Positions 47,640-62,280 of a stretch of 64,000 bases of DNA are shown here, piece after piece. The stretch's first letter is position 1; the number at the start of each line of letters is the position of its first letter. The notes below the pieces were generated by a model, which saw nothing but the letters and a program-made list of their open reading frames with translations, was not told the origin of the DNA and ran no database searches. The translations under genes and the position numbers were made by a program. Source of the stretch: Hirundichthys speculiger (Eukaryota; Chordata; Actinopteri; Beloniformes; Exocoetidae); the NCBI GenBank assembly GCA_018398805.1, contig JAGFBZ010000946.1, positions 124,001-188,000 on the forward strand, read 5' to 3'.

Positions 47640-48078
47640 GCATTCAAGGCAGTTGTCAGTCTTCCCAGGAGCGCATGTGCCAGAGAAGTGGAAAAAAAAA
47701 ACTCCACGCGCCTCAGTTCGCATGTTAAATATTAAAGCTCATGACAGCACAATTAGAAGAAGACTGAACAACTACGGCATGTTTGCCGGAGCGGTCAGGA
47801 GAAAGTCTCTTCACCTTAAAGCCAACACGTCAGCACGATTTAGGGCCGCGAAGTCGCAACCTCACACGGACTAACTGCGGCGGCGATGCCTTGCAATAAT
47901 GCACTGTGCCGCTTTTGGAGGAAAAAAAAAATGCATATCGGCAAAAAGCCTCAGCCGCACTGTAGGGCACGGTGGTGGAGGGGTGATGGTTTGGGCTTGT
48001 GTTGCAACCACAACATTCAGGCGCTTTGCTGGAACCGGCTTTCAACTGTTTTGGTACACGCTGTATTTTTGCCTTAGT
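47640..48078 (+). pseudogene. Tc1-like transposase remnant, cut by a hAT element
   Basis: DSTIRRRLNNYGMFAGAVRR followed by KSLHLKANTSARFRAAKSQ corresponds to the helix-turn-helix to catalytic linker region of Tc1-type transposases (STIRRRLNKCGLFGRVARRK in relatives). Further on, in another frame, HGGGGVMVWAC is the conserved KHGGGSVMVWGC block. The intervening TDE region is degenerate. A hAT element begins directly after it. Confidence 0.7.
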
Positions 48079-48084
48079 TTCTGC

Positions 48085-49201
48085 TAGAGGTGGGCAGGAT
48101 CGATCCAAATATCGATAATATTGATACCATTGGCATTGATATCGACTGATTCTCATGTAAAAAGATGGATACTCAAGCTTTTTTATCTCCCTCAACACTG
48201 ACTGAGTGCAAAGTCGCTGTCGCTGTGTCCTCCTCCCCCTCCCCTCGTCTCGTCTTTTGACGTTGCCTTTCAGACGCCTTTCAGTCTAACAGAGAGTATC
48301 CAGGTAGATCAGAGTGCTCATTTTCAGCATCAATTCACATTAACTTTCAAAGTACATATTACTTAAGTCATATGTTACTGGAGCCAACTCAAAAAAATCC
48401 TATTAAGACCTTGAAATAACCCAGTACATGTCATGTATCCCATTGAAAGGTGTTATCTAAGATAGAATAACATTAGATAAAACTATTTATCCCACAACAG
48501 AGAAATTTATAGAGTTCAAGCAACAGGAAAGTTCACAGTTATTGAAAGATATAACATACAGCCCCCTGAGCCTAAATATTGTGTTTAAAATATTTTTAAA
48601 AACCGCAAAAAAGTAGCGAGGCACTGCAGCGAAACAAGACAAAGGCTCAACTGTGGTCTTTCTGTTACCTTCACAGCCTCTGGTCTCTGAACCGTAGTAA
48701 ACAAACCGCTGCTATTGTGCTATTTTTGGCTCGTAATTAGCGGCTAACACGCTAACAACAACAAAAGAAAAAGTCCGGTTTTCTCTGCATGGAATGAGCA
48801 CTTTATTCTGGCACTGCAGGAACTTGTAACATCACACAGGTTGTATTGTTGGGCTCCTGTCGGTTAACAGAGAATGTAAATCTATACACGCTGGGCTGCT
48901 GTTGATGCTCACTACACTTTTCATCTAACCCCGTTTTCATTCTACCGTCCCACGACACACACACTACATTACCCATAAGGCCACACCATTACCCATGATT
49001 TCCTTTTGCAGAAAGTTTGCTGAAATTCCATCCTAGGTTTTAATAAAATAATCCAAAGACAAAAATCACAAAAACACCAAAAGGTTAGTAGTTTCATGAT
49101 AGATTAAACTTAATATGAAAAATTATCGGTATCTGTATCGGTACCCTGTATTTACTTGGTATCGGATCGATACCAAAATTCCCAGTATCGCCCAGCTCTA
49201 G
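48085..49201. mobile_element. hAT element with ATCGAT-rich ends and near-perfect TSD
   Basis: The ends are TAGAGGTGGGCAGGATCGAT and (inverse) TAGAGCTGGGCGATACTGGG. Flanking 8-mers GTTTCTGC (48077-48084) and GTTACTGC (49202-49209) differ at one base. The 1117-bp interior has no transposase frame. Confidence 0.8.
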
Positions 49202-50723
49202 TTACTGCTAAATAAAATCACAGTGTAATGTCTGCTGTCATATTTGAGCCATCTTAGGACCTGGTAAGACCTGTTTTTTGCTTTTTCTGTTAAATCCTGA
49301 TTTGTTGTGCTTTCTGTGTCACACCCCCACAATTGGCTGAAGAGTCGAAACGAAGCGTATCACGCCCCTCATCCAAAAAGGCGCGCAGTAGAACAGGAAT
49401 GCTGGGAATGACCTGGGTGATGCAGGAAAAAACCTGTTGAGCCAATGAGTCATTAACAACTCTGCAGCCATCTTGGTTGTTTGGACTAGCAGCTCTTGGA
49501 CGCTCCCGTATGAGTCGTCGGGTGGAGCCCGCCCCCAACCCTGTTGTTATTGGTTTGGTACGTTCTGTACCGGAGGAGACTGGCCAGGCTTCACTGGTTT
49601 CTTTATCTTGGTGAACAGACGGTATTTAACTGACAGCACATGCAGCAAACACCATTCTGCCGTTTCATGCCCTTGTATTTATCTAAACTATAACAACTAT
49701 TCGGTAAGATTGGATAAAGCATTGTTTGTGTCGAATACCATACTTGGAGACATTAATAACGTGCATTGCATAATGGATATGAAATGACTGAATTATAACC
49801 ATTTCACTAAGCATCCGTGACGCCAAAGGCTTCCCATTCATTTAAAAGCATAGGAGTTTAAGTAATATGGCAGTAGGCGACGGCGCTGGAGTGTGAACAG
49901 CGCTGCCTTTTTTTTTGTTTGTTTGTTTGTTCCCACTTTTAGTTTAAATCCTCGTCTTCTTTCCCCCAAAACAAACAGACCGTCTTAACATATTTTGTTC
50001 TTCTGATGATCTTTTGAGTGAAATTCTGTGATTGTTTGACACCTGGATGGGTGGAAGTGATAAAATCTTCGTTCTGCCCCGATAACCAGCAAACAAAGTA
50101 AAACCGGTTGGTTGCTGATCACTTCAGGTGGAGGGGGGAGTTCGCCCGGCTATCCGAAGGCCGAGCGGCCATCTCAATCAGCGTGTGTTTGTAGAAAAGA
50201 TCCAAAGTCGCAGCTTAATTGGATTTTAAGCGGCCGATCGTGGCTTTTGTCTGGGTGTGACAGAGTAGTGATCCCTTTCAAAGGCTTCACAGCGTAATGG
50301 CGTGTCGAGGTGTAGAGCTGTGACGAGGAGCAGGGCAGACGCGTTCCAGTAATGGTACTTGACAGGCAGATAGAAATCAAACAGTGATCCGATCAGACTT
50401 CATTTGGCCTTTATTATCTGGACAACCCTTTCCCCGTGTGAACCGGAGTTCATAAAAGCAACACCAAGCAGTTTTTCAGGGAGTAAACTAACCCACGGAG
50501 CCCCACGGGGGTTCCTGAAAATCCTCCTTCTGGCCGTTCCTGATCATGGAGACTTGGGCCAACGCTCGAGGGTCTGAAAGAGAATCCTGGACCGTCGCGA
50601 ACGGAAGCTCACCTGAATTTACCTCAGTTACATTCAAATAATCTCAACATACATCCACCTATTGTGAAAGTCTTCAGTCTGCAACATTTTAAAGTTATCG
50701 GCATGTTGAAGGCCAAAGAGCTG

Positions 50724-51203
50724 ACAAGACAGAGGTCTCGATCTTCCGCCAGATCTGTTAAAGCCGCTATTAAATGATAGTGGGAGGGGCGTTCCTCTGC
50801 AAAGAATGCAATCTTCCACCTCCCTAAACCCGCTATCCCACCTGCGCTACCCGCTACATTATCCATAGTAGTGGTTAGGGCGTTCCACCTGTTAAACCAA
50901 TCAGTGCGTCAGTAGCCATTGCCTTTAAGAGCAGGTTCCGCTACCCGCTAACCGCTATGGAACCCGCGAGTAGCGGGTGGTCTGAACACTCGCTACTCGC
51001 AATCGCAAGATACCGAGTTTGCGGAAAGGGCAAAAGACACGCCCATTTTCACACCTACAAAGTGAGTAAGGGAGTCGGCATAATGTGTAGCGGCTTTAGA
51101 GAGCAGAAGGCTGCATTAGCGGTTAGTGGAGGTTCCTAAACCCGCAATTTGCGGGTAGCAGCTAGTGTTAACGGGTAAGGGGAAGTGTACGATCGGGGCC
51201 AGA
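50724..51203. mobile_element. Second copy of the GGGCCCGATC MITE, rearranged
   Basis: It shares TAAAGCCGCTATTAA and CAATCTTCCACCTCCCTAAA with 5105-5712, carries CGCAAGATACCGAGTTTGCG inverted relative to that copy, and ends GTACGATCGGGGCC (inverse GGCCCCGATCGTAC). Internal CCGCTACCCGCTA/GCGGGTAGC palindromes occur. It lies directly upstream of repeat copy B. Confidence 0.6.
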
Positions 51204-51218
51204 GGTTCTGAGGTGTAG

Positions 51219-53456
<2,238 letters not shown>

Positions 53457-53458
53457 TA

Positions 53459-54209
53459 CAGTGGTACCTCTACTTACGAACGCCTCTCCATACAAAACTT
53501 TAGGTTACGAAAAGCCTTAATGGGAAAATATTGCCTCTTGTTACTAAAGAAATTTCAGGATACGAAAGGCAAAAATCCAGTAGCGCTGCTACTCGCAGCT
53601 CCCGGGGTTTACTGAACGTAAACATAGCTGTCGGCTCTGTATCTCAGTTTGAAAGCAGTGTGTCCGAGCTGCTCTGCCATTGGCTATCGCTTAGCGTCTT
53701 CCTGGCATCCCATTGGCTAGGAGGACCCCTTGTCTGTATGAGCGTAACCCAGCAACCCAGATAAACAAACAATTCTTACCTCCACCAAAGAGGTTATGTT
53801 TTAGCCGGTGTTTATCTGTCTGTGTTCAAGATAATTTAAAAAGTTATGGATGGATTTTGATGAAATTTTCAGGAGTTGTCAGAAATGTAAAAAGGAAAAA
53901 CTGATTTCATTTTGGGTGTGATCCGGAAGAAATCCTGGATTCTGGATCACTTTCAAATTTTTTGATCATTGTTGCGCTTGGTGGAGGTCTGCACTCTCCG
54001 AGTGTTTTTCTAGTTCTAACATGTATTTCTTACAGGTTTTTATGTCATTTCATGTATTATTTATAATTTATAAGAAATGTATGTTCAAATTCTGAGGGGC
54101 TTGGAACGGATTAGAGCATTTACATGGAAAACACGTCTCTACTTACGAAAGTTTCAGGTTACGAAACTACTTCCAGAACCAATTAATTTTGTAAGTAGAG
54201 GTACCACTG
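53459..54209. mobile_element. Complete CAGTGGTACC mariner-type MITE, 751 bp
   Basis: The ends are CAGTGGTACCTCTACTTACG and (inverse) CAGTGGTACCTCTACTTACA, each flanked by TA (53457-53458, 54210-54211). Inner TTTAGGTTACGAAA/TTTCAGGTTACGAAAC motifs repeat near both ends. It contains a nested repeat at about 53778-54017. No transposase. Confidence 0.88.
53778..54017. mobile_element. ACCTCCACCAAAG repeat nested in the mariner-type MITE
   Basis: It begins ACCTCCACCAAAGAGGTTAT, has GGATTTTGATGAAATTTTCA in the middle and ends near GGTGGAGGTCTGCACTCTCC...TTTTCTAGTT. The ACCTCCACCAA start and GGTGGAGGT near the end look like inverted termini. The same junction occurs in the 26242 copy. Confidence 0.65.
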
Positions 54210-54211
54210 TA

Positions 54212-55921
54212 CTTGCATTCATTGGTTGATTTGTAAGTGGTTGAAAGAGTAATAGCACCTTTAATCACAGCTGGTTTATCACATATTCGTATTGTCGAGG
54301 TTTGCCACACCAAGCCAGACTGCTGAATGAAAATCCTCCAAGATTGGCAGTTCTGTTTTTTTTTTTGTTTTGTTTTGTTTTGTTTTGTTTTGTTTTTGCA
54401 GCTTTTGTGTTGTTTTTAAGGCTGTAAAGTTTGCATCGCTCCCCTGCAGTCGAGGCGCCTCGTGCCTTTTTTCATAAAAACAGCTCATCAGAGGTGCTTG
54501 TCTTAGAGGTTGTCTGAATTGGATTTAAAAAAAACCCGCCGTTCTCCGTCCGCAGGCCTCCTGAAACATTCAGCCCTTGTTTGATGTCAGGTTTGCTCGG
54601 CGGCCCGTCGCTGCAACGCAGAAACACGAGGCATCAATGTTTCATCGACGCTGGTGTTGGATTTACAATGCAGAGAAACACACAAAAAAAAAAACAGGGG
54701 GGGAAACTTTCCTTTAGTCTGTGGAAGTAAAACATTGATGAGGCTGCCAGCCAGTTTATATATTTCTGGACATACTCAGTGACTTACAGCTGGAAGAGTG
54801 AAACATTTACATCTTCATCTGTCATGTGGAGTCTGCAGACGGTGCAAAAACTCATTTTATTATTAAGCGTCATTAAAAGAAGCTGAGATGTCCTCACATT
54901 TTGAAACTCGTGATGCATTATCTTATTTACTGTGTACAATTAATATAGAAGTTACAAAATAAATCATTTAGAAGTGCAATAAAATAACAGATTCAGTGCA
55001 GTGAAACGGATTATTTCACCCTCCTGAAGGCCGGAAACGTCCATGACGTTCAGCGAAGCTTGTTGGCTGGATTCAAACCAGAGACTTTGTGGCTGGAAAA
55101 ATAACAGAAGAAGAATTTCCCGTCATTGTCTGATGGTGTGAAGGTTTTCTTTGTCAGTAAAATAAAGAAACGTGTGCGTTTGCGTTATTTGATCACATCA
55201 GCAGCCTTAATCTCTCAGTTTCAGCACCGCCGCGAAAACAATGCCTCTAAAACCACTTTTGTCTTTTATCAGCCGTCCAACTCGCCAAGATTACTTTCAA
55301 TGAAAACAAACGTAAAATGAAGATCTGGAAATATATATTGGTCCATTTGATTTTCCAAAACTGCTTTGGATATATTTAGTCCAAACATAAAAAGTGCTTT
55401 GTCAATTTTTCCCTGGAGGACTGCTAAAATGCGTCAGGGCTTTTTCTTTTTTTCTTTTCTTCTCTCCCTCTTTGTCTCTCTTCCCTAATTTCTTTGCTTG
55501 GCTTTGTCTTTGAAGCATTTAATCAATCAATTGTGTTTGTCTGCTCGGATTTATCCGCGCCAGGCTGCTGTATTGAATAAGGAGTAAAGCTGTCGGGCCT
55601 GCAGGGAATATCAAAGCGCCGGCTGATTGTGAGACCGGCGGCTCGTGTGGGTAATGCGGGAAATGCAAACGCCCACAAGAAATGCAACAATGCGCCTGCA
55701 GTAAAAAAAAAAAGAAAAAAAAATCCATATAGCACCAGGTTTGTGTGTCGCAGCTCAGGGAGGGTTTTTTGTTGTTGTTGTTTTCTTGGTCTTGACGCCC
55801 GGTGAAAATGCCCCGGTGGGTTCCCGAGAACGTTGCCGTTGGAGGCCACGCGCTCGTCCCCACGACGGCTGATTGAGTCTGACATGTTTTAGCGCGTGTT
55901 TGCATCGATGCGCGTTCCTGT
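54212..55921. other. Intron 8, second part: (TTTTG)n only
   Basis: About 1.7 kb. A (TTTTG)n run lies at about 54362-54400. No gene or bounded transposon recognised. Confidence 0.5.
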
Positions 55922-56070
55922 CCCTGGGAGCTGCGAGTAGCAGCGTGTACTGGATTTCTGCCTTTCGTATCCTTAAATTTCTTTAACTAGAGGCAATATT
56001 TTCCCGTTGAGGCATTTCATAACCTGAAAATTTCGTATGTTAGAGACGTTCGTAAGTAGAGGCACCACTG
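55922..56070 (-). mobile_element. Inverted left end of the CAGTGGTACC MITE
   Basis: On the minus strand it starts CAGTGGTGCCTCTACTTACG and runs to CGCTGCTACTCGCAGCTCCC, matching the left 150 bp of the 53459 copy. The remainder is missing and the flank is CA rather than TA. Confidence 0.8.
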
Positions 56071-56073
56071 CAT

Positions 56074-57589
56074 AGACTTAACAGTGAACGGTAATTTTTT
56101 AAAAGATAAATATGTGTCGTTGTGCTTTTGACCGCGCCAACAGAGCGTTGAGACCAACTCTGGGTTGGCACGTAAAGATCTGAGGATGAAGCTACGCTGC
56201 TATCTGGGCCTCGCTGCAGGCTGCCGCGGAGATTTGCGCGGACTGGGTGTCACATTTTTAGATGATCTCCAGCTAACATGGCTCTTTCTCGTGGACTCCT
56301 CAGAAAACCCATGAGTGACATCACAGAGGATCTGTCCGGTTCTTCTTATACAGTCTATGTCTGTATATCAGCTTGGTCGCAGGTCCAACTGTCCAATCAG
56401 GGAGCAGGTGGATTTGTTACTTTCAGGTAACAGGTGCAGGTCCTGAAGATGAACTAGAACTTCCCAAAAAAAAAAAAAACACATGAAGTCACTGAACACA
56501 TCATGGAGATTTAGGAGATAAAGTGGTCACCTGTAAAAAAAAATATAACCCCCCTGAGTTGCAGAGGTATTGAAAGTGTTGGTCATCTTCAGAGTCTGTG
56601 TCACGTTCAGGACCTGCAGCAGATGCTTCAGTGAGCTGTCGTCATCCAGCTGCTTTAAGGTTTAAAGACTAAAGCGCCTCTTAGTGCCACTGCGTGCGTT
56701 TGCATTTTAAATGTCTTATCATTATTATAATTACATCTTAGGCTACAAACTCTGACATCATCTGTGAACATGAATTTACAAGCCGAAGACCTAATTGAGA
56801 TTAGTTTGAGCCCGGACATGCGCTACTAAATTATTAACCCTGGTTTATCAGTGAAAACAAAAAATAAGAAGCACTTGTTTCAGATTTTAATGTTCTAGCA
56901 GAAAAATAAAGTCTGCATTAGGAGATTGCGGGTCGGTGGTTGAGTTACACAAAACCATGTTCATCTCCAGACTTCTTCATTTCATTTTCAGACGGGCTCG
57001 GTTGTTAGGAAAACTAGAAAGTTATGAAAAGTCACCTCTTCTTGCAAACAATGATGAAGTCGTGCTGAGTCAGCCGACTCCTGACAAGCATCTGATTAAG
57101 AATAAAATCCCGGCTGAAAACACTGACGTCTGGATAAAAGTGCAGGAAATCGGATCAGGCTTTATGGATTTGGAGGAGTTGTTGTGAGTCTTTTTGATTT
57201 TGATTGGACTATTTACAGATGAAGTCACAGATTTATTGATAGTTTTGTTTTTCTCGTTCAGTAATGTGGGTCTTCAGACTTCAGGCGGCCAAGCGAATGC
57301 TTTCAGTCCAATTAAAGGTCATGAAAAAGTGCAAAAAAAAAAAAAAAAAAAAAGAGCAACCAGACTGACTTCAGGGTGAAATGTTTCCCTCCAGAATAAT
57401 CAAGGGAAAAAAAAGGCAAAGATATACGAACTGGACATGATTTCATGCAGACAGAAAACCTGGATCTTTGGTATCTACGCTGAGGGAACATGGACTTTCA
57501 CCCAAAGACAGCCGGGATGATCCAGCAGGACTCGGTGACACGTAAGAGGACGATGCAGGTCTAGATACTGAATGAATGGATGTCAGGGG
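56074..57589. other. Intron 8, third part: nothing recognised
   Basis: About 1.5 kb with a poly(A) run at about 57333-57351. Short open frames show no domains. Confidence 0.5.
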
Positions 57590-57734
57590 AACAAAAGTTG
57601 TCCTGGTGGAACGTCCTGTTGGTGCAAAGTGTTGCTGAATAATTTGACAACAGTCACCAGACCTCGAGCCAGCTGAGCACATCTGGAGGAGAGTTTGGAT
57701 GTTAGATCTGCCCTTACCAGCACAGTCACTGGCC
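57590..57734 (+). pseudogene. Tc1-like transposase C-terminal fragment
   Basis: Near 57650-57700 one frame reads QQSPDLEPAEHIWRRVWM, matching the (Q)SPDLNPIEHLW block around the third catalytic residue of Tc1-type transposases. Nothing else of the gene is readable. Confidence 0.55.
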
Positions 57735-58399
57735 ACGGTTACATGATGTTTTTTAATTCGGAATTAATGATTCCGAATTAAATAATTCCGAATTAAACTA
57801 TTTTCCTTCAAGTTTACATGGAAATAGTTATTCCCAATTGAGGTTTACATGGAAAACATGTTTGATCGGCTTTATCCAATTCCGCTTAAGGTCTGGGGGT
57901 TGGGAAGGGTTCTGATTGGATGGGGGGGGGGGGGGGGGGGGGGGGCGTCTTTACGTATTGACGTCTACTGGAAGAAAACAAATTTACTCAATTAGCAACA
58001 ACATGTAGGACTACATTATTAGCATCCATTATTAAATAAATCATCTCTGCTCTTGACCACCATTTACTGCATGTTGCCATTTTAAAACTTTGTTTTGAAA
58101 ACAAGCCCAGCGCGGAATATAAGCGTCATCGCGACAGACGGGCAAGAGAACGAGCATGGGCAGAAAGACCGGAATTAATTTAAACAGGAATGAGTGTAAA
58201 CATGACCACGGAATTATTCTATTTAGATTTAAAATCAGAATAAACCAGCCACTTACTTTGGAATTAAGTTTAATTCGGAATGGACATTTTCATTCGGAAT
58301 TAGGTGTTTACATGGTAATTTTTAATAATTTTAAATTGGATTTTTTAAATTTGGATTTTGAATTAAAGAGGAATTAAACTTCCCATGTAAACGCACTGA
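57735..58399. mobile_element. MITE with AATTCGGAATTA motifs and a G tract
   Basis: The left end CACGGTTACATGATG and right end (inverse) CAGTGCGTTTACATGGGAAG, with TTTACATGGAAA repeated inside and AATTCGGAATTA/TAATTCCGAATT in both halves, suggest one bounded element. A 24-base G tract lies at 57922-57945. The target duplication is unclear. Confidence 0.6.
57922..57945. repeat. 24-base poly(G) tract
   Basis: An uninterrupted G run inside the MITE. Confidence 0.95.
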
Positions 58400-58416
58400 T
58401 TGTCTGGAAGAAAGTA

Positions 58417-58745
58417 GGGGTGTGAAAAAAAAATCGATTTAGCAATATATCGTGATTTTCGACCGCCAAATATAATATCGATTTTTCAGCTCCTAATATC
58501 AATTTTTTAGATTTTTTTCAAAAACACTAATAATAAACAATAAATAGGTTGTTTTGAAGCAAATTTGACTCAATTTGTCCTCTGAATGATCAATATAATC
58601 TGATGAACATATACAGCAACTTAATTTTTCATCTATACTTTTGATTTTAACATTAACTGGGTAGAATATCGCAATATATCATGATACCGTGATAATATTG
58701 TATCATCATAGCATGATATATATCGTATTGCGAGGTCCTTGCAAG
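58417..58745. mobile_element. hAT-like element, opposite-oriented relative of the 28397 copy
   Basis: It begins AGGGGTGTGAAAAAAAAATC, with AGCAATATATCGTGATTTTC, and ends TATTGCGAGGTCCTTGC, the inverse of the GCAAGGACCTCGCAATA terminus at 28410. The outer end is truncated. Confidence 0.65.
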
Positions 58746-59130
58746 AAAGGCGTTTTTAAAATTTTACACTCATCCGCTGAAAACAGTTTGGCCTCGACTG
58801 TTTTGTGGCTGGAAATGCCCCTCCCCCTACACCCCCACCCCCGTTCCCACCGGTGTGAATCAACCAAACCGAAAAGGAGTTTGATCCTCTCGGAAAAAAA
58901 AAAAAAAAAGAAAAGCTCAGTAGAGGAGTAGTGAAGGGGTGATGGTGGTGCTGATGGGGGGAGGGGGAGGGGGGTTGTGGGTGAAAATGTGATAATGAAA
59001 AAAAAATCTATTAATTCTTAATCCCATTGTTGTCATCCCCCGATCCCCTGAGCCCTGACGGCAGGTGAAGAGTTGGATTATCAGTCCGGCTGCTGCTGCA
59101 CTTTCAAGGGAATCAGACACCGACCATCCC

Positions 59131-59206
59131 GCTCTCTCTCTCTCCCTCTCTCCCTCTCTCTCTCCTTCTCTCTCTCCCTCTCCCTCTCTCTCTCTCTCCC
59201 TTTCTG
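59131..59206. repeat. CT-rich simple repeat
   Basis: CTCTCTCC/CCCTCTCT units; open frames through it encode only Ser/Leu runs. Confidence 0.95.
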
Positions 59207-59317
59207 TCTGTGCCTCTCAACCCTCTCTCACCCAAAGGACAGGAGGAGAGAGAACGTGAAAGAGGACCTCAGGCTCAGGGTTGACCCACATCTGGCGTGC
59301 TGAACCTTCCGCTTATT

Positions 59318-59318
<1 letters not shown>

Positions 59319-59352
<34 letters not shown>
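59319..59352. repeat. 34-base poly(C) tract
   Basis: The longest homopolymer in the window. Confidence 0.95.
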
Positions 59353-59353
<1 letters not shown>

Positions 59354-60116
59354 CACATTTTATTTCTGCTCAGATGATGAAAGCAGGAGGTGAATTGAGG
59401 CCACTGCTCGCTTACATAATAATGAAGCTACTGACTTCACAGCTGACAGCGTTTTTTGATATTGAGGAATCCTTTACAATCCAGTTCCTCCGCTCACATT
59501 ACAGAATAGGTGAATTCTTACGTAACACGGTTGTTTTTCTCCGAGCGGTTCGGTGTCACGTATCTCCAGGTATCTGGTCGTCCCAACGTGTGATCCGGCC
59601 ACTAGAGATTGACTGTAACATCTGGCGGGAAGCAACCAGTTACCCCTGAACGTCAACGACGGAGCCTCCCATGTGATAAAATCTGTGAGATGATTTTTCC
59701 ATTCAGTCAGTTTGAATGAAAAACATGGACTGAACGTCAGAGTTGCTCGATGGAGAGGCAATGTCACCTGTTAGTGGGTGACTGTTTCATTAAAAAAAGA
59801 GGTTAAGCAGGTGAAGAAGATCCAGCCAGGAAAAGCAAGGGCGCTTAATTTTTTGATTCCACGTAAAAACAGAAAATAACTTTTCTTTTTGACGCTTTAA
59901 AAAAAAAACACACACACACATTGCAGAGAGGTGGCAACAAAGCAAAACCTCACAGCTTATGATCTGAAAACTTTCTGAAACTTTCTGAAAGTAGGCGTGT
60001 TCTGCTCATCTTCATTTGTCTAATTCTAACCTCTGGCACATCTGGAGTAGCTTTGCACCCAGCACGACCCCAAAGTCCCATAATCACCTCTGTATGTCAA
60101 AGACTGAGGATACGGA

Positions 60117-61346
60117 TAGGGATGCACGATAACTGATTTTTAAAACCGATACCGATAACTTTCAGCTCCTAAAGGCCGATACCGATAACACACACATATA
60201 CCTAAGATCATTACATCAATACTATGAACAAAACCAAAAATAGTTTTGACTCTTTAAATGAACAGATATTTATTTTTTTCCAATTAAAAAAGCTTTTGGC
60301 AAGCCTCTCAAACATTTTCGCAAAGCCATCAAACAAACCTATTTGATATCTCACATCAACTTAAATAAGGTTCATTACTGACTGATATAAAAAATAAAGG
60401 CTCCTTGAACTGATGGAAATATATGCATCAGAATTACTAACTGAAAAAATGCATTCCTTAACGACAATAAAAAATAATGCACAGGTCATAATGTACTGAC
60501 ACAAGTTAGACTTGTCTGTGTAAATAAACTGAAAAAGTGCACTCCATAGTAACAGAAAATTATGTTTAAAGGATTTTGGCTTGTGGTTCCATTCACATGA
60601 ATGCCTTTAATTAAAGTAAATTAGGTTTAGTAGTTTTTAGTTTGTTTTTTTTTTTATCTCATGAAAGCTCTTGATATGAGAGTTGAGGGAGAGGGGAGGG
60701 GAGCCTTGCTCCTGGTTTGCTCATGTTAGCTCACGTTAGCGCGATTTCAAAACTCCATGGAAGCGATTGTTATGTTTCAGGTGGCTGGTCGGGTTTGACG
60801 TATTAAAGCTTGTGCTATTTTTCCCTCCTTCGCTTGGAGCATTTGTCACAAATAACCAGCGAACTATCTTCTTTTGAAACTTTAACGAAGTTCCATACCA
60901 TCGCCATGTTGTTGTTGTTGTTTTTTTTATCAGCACACTGTGCCGCAATGCTGCATTCAAGGTGTAATGTAAATTCCTCCGTTCCCTCGTTTGCTAGTCA
61001 TTCTTTCGGCTTTTCCTTTTTTTTTCTTTTATTTAATGTGTAACATGTGAGAAAATACTACGAATATTAATTCAAGTCAGCAACTACCAAAATGATGATC
61101 AAGTAAACAAGTTGTTTTCTGGCATGAGGGGGTATTCTTGATTTTCCTTACTGAGAAATCATTTTTCTGATTATGCCAACGTCACTTGAACATAACATTC
61201 ACTGCCAGTCATTCAAAGCTCAGAGGGAGCGAGGCACTGCTGTGTTGACAAATATATATATGTTATCGGGGCTATTCGTCATGATATCGGACTTATCGAG
61301 ATGACATCATCATTTCCTGTTATCGGCCCGATAGTTATCGTGCAGA
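60117..61346 (-). mobile_element. hAT element with BED-finger remnant, inverted copy of 21720-22622
   Basis: The ends are TAGGGATGCACGATAACTG and (inverse, about) TCTGCACGATAACTATCGGG. Minus-strand frame at about 60770-60960 carries RHSVLIKK, IVRWLFVTNAPSEGGKNSTS and TSHLKHNN, a frameshifted BED finger. The target duplication is not convincing. Confidence 0.7.
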
Positions 61347-62188
61347 TTTGGCTCTGGTGTCTCTTGACTGGTTGAATTCCTGGAGGCTTGCCAACGGGCT
61401 GAGCTGAGGGCTGATGACTACGTCAGCTGCCTGTTCTCAGCTTAGCGGCGTGTGATCAGTGCCACGCTTTCAACATCTCTAGTGCATCAACACCTCAAAT
61501 GTCGTCTCTCAGTCGCTCACCGTCTGTTTTTCTTGTACAAGCCTGTGTTAACAGGTGGGAAGTATGGTGAGATGCAGACTGAGAGATACATTAAGAGGAA
61601 GTTTGATTTTTCATTTCTTGCTGGCATCTGTGGTCAGTGTACTCATGGTGTTTGCAGATACACACACACACACACCCACGCTGGTCGCCAACACATCACA
61701 GACAGTTTACCTATGACTTGCAGACCACAGCTGCAAGCTTCTGGTGTTGGAACAGCACCGGCCTTCAGTCCAGCATCGTACCGGACCTCCTTCATAAAAC
61801 AAAATGAAAGGTAAAAACGCAGCATTTGGATGGGTAGACAGCTCCACTGTCAGAGCTCTGTGATTGACAGGTGATGCTATGTGGCACTGCCAGGTTGGGT
61901 CAAACCATCCTGATATGGGGGAGATTTGGGTTTTTTTAAGATGATGAAAAAGCCCACTGAATATGAACTTACACTTGCATTTTACTGAAATATTAAAGGA
62001 GAATCCCTGGAAACAAAAGCAATTCGTGGTATGAGACACCAGCAGACCCAGAGGAAAGGACAACGTACTAGTATTAAATGGCCACTGAAGCAGAAAATGA
62101 CTTCTGAGTTATTAAAAATAAAAAAAAAAACCTGCAAGACGTCTTCTCAGCATGAAAACAGAGCATTTTGAGAAAGGGAATATACAAC
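61347..62188. other. Intron 8, fifth part: short (CA)n only
   Basis: A (CA)n run lies at about 61660-61675. No gene or bounded element recognised. Confidence 0.5.
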
Positions 62189-62280
62189 ACATCCATCCAT
62201 CCATCCATTTTCTATACCCGTTTCATCCTAGAAGGGTCACGGGGATCTGCTGGAGCCTATCCCAGCCGTCTACGGGTGAA
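62189..62280 (-). mobile_element. SINE 3' half, split by a LINE
   Basis: On the minus strand it reads GGCTGGGATAGGCTCCAGCA, then GGGTATAGAAAATGGATGG and an ATGG tail, as in the SINE at 24460-24820. The 5' part continues at 63211 on the other side of a LINE insertion. Confidence 0.8.

Larger units (their letters stand above)
58746..60116. other. Intron 8, fourth part: CT-rich and poly(C) repeats
   Basis: A (CTCTCTCC)-type low-complexity run lies at about 59131-59206 and a 34-base C tract at 59319-59352. Nothing else recognised. Confidence 0.55.

Noticed and set aside
59065..59303. Ser/Leu repeat open frames
   Set aside because: They are translations of a CT-rich simple repeat.
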